DNA from: Labrenzia sp. CE80
Lineage (GTDB): Bacteria > Pseudomonadota > Alphaproteobacteria > Rhizobiales > Stappiaceae
Assembly (NCBI RefSeq): GCF_009650605.1
Contig: NZ_WAJT01000002.1
Location: 1-64,000 of the forward strand
Length of the DNA stretch: 64,000 nucleotides
Direction: 5' to 3'
Shown: positions 60,613 through 64,000 of the stretch, piece by piece
How the letters are laid out: each line of letters begins with the position of its first letter
How positions within the stretch are numbered: the first letter of the stretch is position 1
The notes under the pieces: model-generated
The model's database searches: none
What the model was told of the DNA's origin: nothing
What the model saw: only the letters and a program-made list of their open reading frames with translations
Translations under genes and position numbers: made by a program

Positions 60613-62151
60613 ATGACTTCATTCTGGCGGCAACTGGCGAGCAAGCCGATCTTGTTCGCCATGATCGTATTGCTCAGCCTCGCATTGCTGCCGTTGGTGG
60701 TATGGCTCGACCTTAGAAATCTGTCTGAGGAAAGTCTCAGGTCCCAGGCAAGTGATCTAAATCAGGTCATCACCGACATTCGCGGCTATTATTCGCGCAA
60801 TGTGATCGGCAGAGTGCTGGAAAACGATGGCACTGCGGTCCCCTCCCATGAATATGCCGAAACCCCTGGCGGTATTCCGATCCCGGCAACGCTTTCGCTT
60901 GAACTGGGGGATGTGATCGGGAACCGAGCGCGTAACCTGCAGTATCGGTTTGTCTCCGATTTTCCCTTTTCCAAGCGCGAACCACATAATCTTGATGCTT
61001 TCGAAATGCGCGCGCTGTCCGAGTTTAGGGCTTCGCGCAATGACGAGGACCTATTGTACGAGCTGGACGGGTCCGTCTTCGATCGCAGGATAAGGATTGC
61101 CGCGCCGGTGGTGATGGCTGAAACATGCGTTGCCTGTCACAACAGTCATCCTGAAAGCTCCAAAAAAGACTGGGCGGTCGGTGATATCCGAGGCATCCAG
61201 GCCGTGACGATTGCACAGCCCATCGCCCAAAATCTTTTGTCCTTCAAGTATCTTCTGATTTACTTTGCGGTTGCGGGTGTCTTTGGCGCTGCTTTTTCAG
61301 GCATGCAATGGCGTCAGGCCATGCGGTTTGACCGGATGAACCGGCAGCTCGAAACTGCCAACGCTGAAATTTCAGGCCTTAATCAAAAGCTGACCAGTGA
61401 AAATATGCGGCTCGGCGCCGAAATTGATATTGCCCGCCGCATTCAGACGATGGTCCTGCCCACTCTTGACGAACTTGGTGGCATCCAGAAGGTCGAGATC
61501 GCAGCCTATATGGAACCCGCAGACGAAGTCGGCGGTGACTATTACGACGTGCTTCAGGTCGGCGGCCGCATCAAGGTCGGTATTGGAGATGTCACGGGTC
61601 ACGGCCTGGAAAGCGGTGTTCTGATGCTGATGGTGCAGTCGGTGACTGTTGCGCTTCAAGAGCGAGGCGTAGTGGATCCTCGCGAGTTTCTCGACACGTT
61701 GAACCGTGCAATCTGCCACAATATTGAGCGCACGGGGACCGACAAGCATCTAACCCTTTGCTTTCTCGACTACGAAGATCACAAGATCACCTTGTCCGGC
61801 CAGCACGAGGATGTTCTCGTGTTGCCGAGAGCGGGAGATATGGAGACGGTTGATACCGGGGATCTCGGATTTCCGATCGGCTTGGACAAGGACATTTCGA
61901 ATTTTGTCGCGACGCATGAGTTTCCCTTCACCAGCGGCGACATCATTGTTCTGCACACGGACGGTGTGACTGAAGCAGAAAGCCCTACGGGAGAGCTGTT
62001 CGGAATAGACCGCTTGCGTCGGAGCCTGCGACGTCACCGGACTGGCGATGCAAAAGAAATCACCCAGGGCATCATTGACGACCTGAAACGACATATCGGA
62101 ATCCAAAAAGTTCATGACGACATCACCCTTGTCGTCATGAGGCACAACTAG
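60613..62151 (+). CDS. SpoIIE-family phosphatase with CxxCH sensor domain
   Basis: 512 residues; AGAGG lies 6 nt before the ATG. Order: a membrane helix (about 13-33); a periplasmic domain (about 35-205) of the Tll0287/DUF3365 kind with a c-type heme motif CVACH (172-176); a second membrane helix (about 213-233); a coiled coil (about 245-280); and a SpoIIE phosphatase (about 285-512) with GGDYYDV, GDVTGHGLESG and LHTDGVTEAES. It may sense redox state or a small gas at a heme and dephosphorylate a STAS partner. The phosphatase domain is nearly the same as that of the gene at 13358, so the two could converge on the same target. Confidence 0.88.
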   Translation: MTSFWRQLASKPILFAMIVLLSLALLPLVVWLDLRNLSEESLRSQASDLNQVITDIRGYYSRNVIGRVLENDGTAVPSHEYAETPGGIPIPATLSLELGDVIGNRARNLQYRFVSDFPFSKREPHNLDAFEMRALSEFRASRNDEDLLYELDGSVFDRRIRIAAPVVMAETCVACHNSHPESSKKDWAVGDIRGIQAVTIAQPIAQNLLSFKYLLIYFAVAGVFGAAFSGMQWRQAMRFDRMNRQLETANAEISGLNQKLTSENMRLGAEIDIARRIQTMVLPTLDELGGIQKVEIAAYMEPADEVGGDYYDVLQVGGRIKVGIGDVTGHGLESGVLMLMVQSVTVALQERGVVDPREFLDTLNRAICHNIERTGTDKHLTLCFLDYEDHKITLSGQHEDVLVLPRAGDMETVDTGDLGFPIGLDKDISNFVATHEFPFTSGDIIVLHTDGVTEAESPTGELFGIDRLRRSLRRHRTGDAKEITQGIIDDLKRHIGIQKVHDDITLVVMRHN

Positions 62152-62751
62152 ATCCCAGCGCGGGATTGACTCAGGGAAAAGGGCGCATCACTGGAAACAT
62201 GACTGGCACAGCTGATGATGTGGCTCGCTCGCGCTAATTTTCATATTGAATTACATTTCTTTTCGACTCTAGACCCACTCGGTCACCTGTTTCTATCTGT
62301 TCTAAGAGGAACAAGGTGTTTCAAGTCATGGTTGGATCAACCCCCGGAAAACAAAACAAAAAAGAGAAAATCATTCCATGGCGCCAACGCTTTGGGCGAT
62401 TGGTGACCTTGCAAACATGAGTATTCTTGTGGATGCATGGGGGTCGATCAGAGAGGGATGCGAGGGAGCGTGGATCCCTCCAAGTGAGCTGGGAGGCGGC
62501 ACGTGACAATCTATAAAATAGAAAGCCAGGGCAATTGGACGCTCAAAGCGCCTGAGATATGAGGCGGATGGCTCTGAACAGCCATTGAAGGTGAGCGTTG
62601 ATGTCGCCTTGGCGGCTGGCGCAGGTTCTGGCTCTTGGCGTCAAGATATCCGAGCTTGCCTGACATTGGCAGAAACGACTAGTTTGGCGCCCTTATGGGC
62701 GGGCCTTGAGACCGCAAGGCTGTAGATCTTTGAATATACAAAGGATGCAAA
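62152..62751. other. 600-bp intergenic region upstream of pntA
   Basis: No convincing gene. Several short hairpins are visible, the clearest being a 6-bp stem (62703-62708 with 62715-62720) about 30 nt before pntA, with a GCCC/GGGC stem just upstream. They could be part of a structured leader. No known riboswitch was recognised. Confidence 0.45.
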
Positions 62752-64000
62752 ATGTACTTAGGGGTTCCTAAAGAGGTTTTCCCCGGGGAGGCCCGTGTGG
62801 CGTTGACCCCGGAGTCCGCAAAACAATTGCAAAAACTGGGCTATGATTGCCTCGTTCAAAGTGGCGCCGGCGCGGCTGCCGGTTTCTCGGATACCACCTA
62901 TCGAGACGCGGGCGTGGAGCTGGTCGACACTGCTGAGAGCTTGTGGGCCAAAGCTGACATCATTGCCAAGGTTCGCCAGCCCGAGGATCAGGAGCTCGGA
63001 TACCTTGCCAAGGGCAAGACGCTGATTTCCTTTTTCAATCCCGGTGGCAATCAGGACGGGCTCGATAAGGCAAAAGCGTCCGGCGCGAACGTCATCGCCA
63101 TGGAAATGGTACCGCGCATCTCGCGCGCACAGAAAATGGACGCGCTCTCGTCCATGGCAAATATTGCTGGCTACCGGGCTGTCATTGAGGCTGGCAACAA
63201 CTTCGGCCGTTTCTTCACCGGTCAGATCACTGCAGCGGGCAAGGTCCCGCCGGCAAAGGTGCTGGTGGTTGGCGCGGGCGTTGCCGGTCTGGCCGCTATC
63301 GGCACATCGACTTCATTGGGCGCGGTGACTTATGCATTCGACGTGCGACCGGAAGTGGCCGAACAAGTCGAATCTATGGGTGCAGAATTCGTCTACCTGG
63401 ACTTCAAGGAAGAACAGCAGGATGGTGCTGCAACAGGTGGCTATGCCAGTGTGTCTTCGCCCGAGTTCCGTGAAGCACAGCTGGCAAAGTTTCGCGAGCT
63501 TGCGCCAGACATCGACATTGTCATCACAACGGCGCTGATCCCCAACCGCCCGGCTCCAAAGCTGTGGCTTGAGGACATGGTCAAGGCCATGAAGCCCGGT
63601 TCGGTCATCGTCGATCTTGCTGCAGAGCGCGGTGGCAATGTGGAAGGCACGATCGCCGACGAGAAGGTCGTGACTGAAAACGGTGTCACCATCATCGGCT
63701 ATACGGATTTCCCGTCGCGTATGGCGGCCCAGTCCTCGACGCTTTATTCGACAAATATTCGCCATATGATGAGCGACCTGACACCAGAGAAGAACGGTCA
63801 GGTCGTGCATGACATGGAGGATGATGTCATCCGTGGTGCAACGGTTGCCTTTGAGGGAGAAATCACCTTCCCACCACCACCTCCCAAGGTGCAGGCGATT
63901 GCGGCCAAGCCCAAGGAAAAACCCAAGGAATTGACGGCAGAGGAAAAGCGGGCGCAGGAGACTGCAGCTTTCAAGGCGCAGACCAAGCAGCAGGTCACGC
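62752..64000 (+). CDS. pntA: NAD(P) transhydrogenase subunit alpha PntA (partial, 3' end outside window)
   Basis: 416 codons are visible and open at the window edge. AAGGA lies 6 nt before the ATG. The N-terminus YLGVPKEVFPGEARVALTPE and the dinucleotide fold VLVVGAGVAGLAAIGTSTSL (about 168-187) identify the NAD(H)-binding domain I, with the RGGNVEG loop and GYTDFPSRMA following. After residue 385 it enters the Lys/Pro/Ala linker that leads to the membrane helices of long PntA. The enzyme couples hydride transfer between NADH and NADP+ to proton movement in the inner membrane. It is unrelated to the T6SS and marks the end of that locus. Confidence 0.95.
   Translation, partial: MYLGVPKEVFPGEARVALTPESAKQLQKLGYDCLVQSGAGAAAGFSDTTYRDAGVELVDTAESLWAKADIIAKVRQPEDQELGYLAKGKTLISFFNPGGNQDGLDKAKASGANVIAMEMVPRISRAQKMDALSSMANIAGYRAVIEAGNNFGRFFTGQITAAGKVPPAKVLVVGAGVAGLAAIGTSTSLGAVTYAFDVRPEVAEQVESMGAEFVYLDFKEEQQDGAATGGYASVSSPEFREAQLAKFRELAPDIDIVITTALIPNRPAPKLWLEDMVKAMKPGSVIVDLAAERGGNVEGTIADEKVVTENGVTIIGYTDFPSRMAAQSSTLYSTNIRHMMSDLTPEKNGQVVHDMEDDVIRGATVAFEGEITFPPPPPKVQAIAAKPKEKPKELTAEEKRAQETAAFKAQTKQQVT

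Noticed and set aside
62752..64000. Linking pntA to the T6SS locus
   Set aside because: A 600-bp non-coding gap and the housekeeping nature of transhydrogenase argue that it is simply the neighbouring chromosomal gene.

Overview
The window is a contiguous piece of an alphaproteobacterial chromosome. Codon use, the gene families and the T6SS/pntA content would suit a marine Stappiaceae/Roseibium-like (Hyphomicrobiales or Rhodobacterales) bacterium, but the genus is inferred from general resemblance only. Its core is a complete type VI secretion system (T6SS) locus of about 40 kb. All 13 core components are present: TssA, B, C, E, F, G, J, K, L and M on the plus strand (19.8-35.6 kb), VgrG/TssI in a minus-strand cargo operon, and Hcp/TssD and ClpV/TssH on the plus strand (51-54.4 kb).

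Layout. 0-3.2 kb: a bidirectional terminator, a Crp/Fnr regulator, decayed IS6-family transposase pieces on both strands, and two small secreted proteins. 3.2-11.1 kb: a 2609-residue Gly-rich repeat autotransporter. 11.1-12.4 kb: an IS3-family remnant and a small lipoprotein. 12.4-17.5 kb (minus): a tightly coupled five-gene partner-switching operon made of two degenerate HATPase-like proteins, a STAS-like/methyltransferase fusion, a membrane SpoIIE-type phosphatase and a STAS-like protein. 17.7-19.6 kb: a second set, SpoIIE phosphatase facing an RsbV/RsbW-like pair. 19.8-38.2 kb (plus): tssA-B-C-E-F-G-fha-J-K-L-M-tagF-pppA-kinase. 38.2-50.5 kb (minus): a nine-gene cargo/spike operon (DUF2169-pentapeptide protein, pentapeptide protein, PAAR-like DUF4150, short VgrG, a novel protein, DUF3540, a TPR/glycosyltransferase-9-like protein, an unknown, and a divergent TssB-TssC-like fusion). 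50.9-57.9 kb (plus): hcp behind a sigma-54 promoter, clpV, a sigma-54 activator and a second Ser/Thr kinase. 57.9-59.1 kb (minus): a coiled-coil protein and a ParA/MinD-like ATPase. 59.4-62.2 kb (plus): a paralogue of the novel cargo protein and a third SpoIIE phosphatase with a CxxCH-containing sensor domain. From 62.75 kb: the start of pntA, running off the window.

How the parts fit. The locus is unusually rich in regulation. It carries the Thr-phosphorylation pathway (two kinases, one PP2C phosphatase, an FHA protein, and candidate phospho-Thr motifs in the TssL N-terminus). It has sigma-54 control of hcp through an activator encoded in the locus, with two matching dyads upstream. Three SpoIIE phosphatases come with anti-sigma-type partners but no sigma factor in the window. 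The sheath genes tssBC and the tube gene hcp are each followed by a strong hairpin without a U-tract. The most novel material is the cargo operon: a VgrG that stops where the needle begins, a neighbouring protein of a two-member family with needle-like repeats, and a fused sheath-like protein of unknown role.
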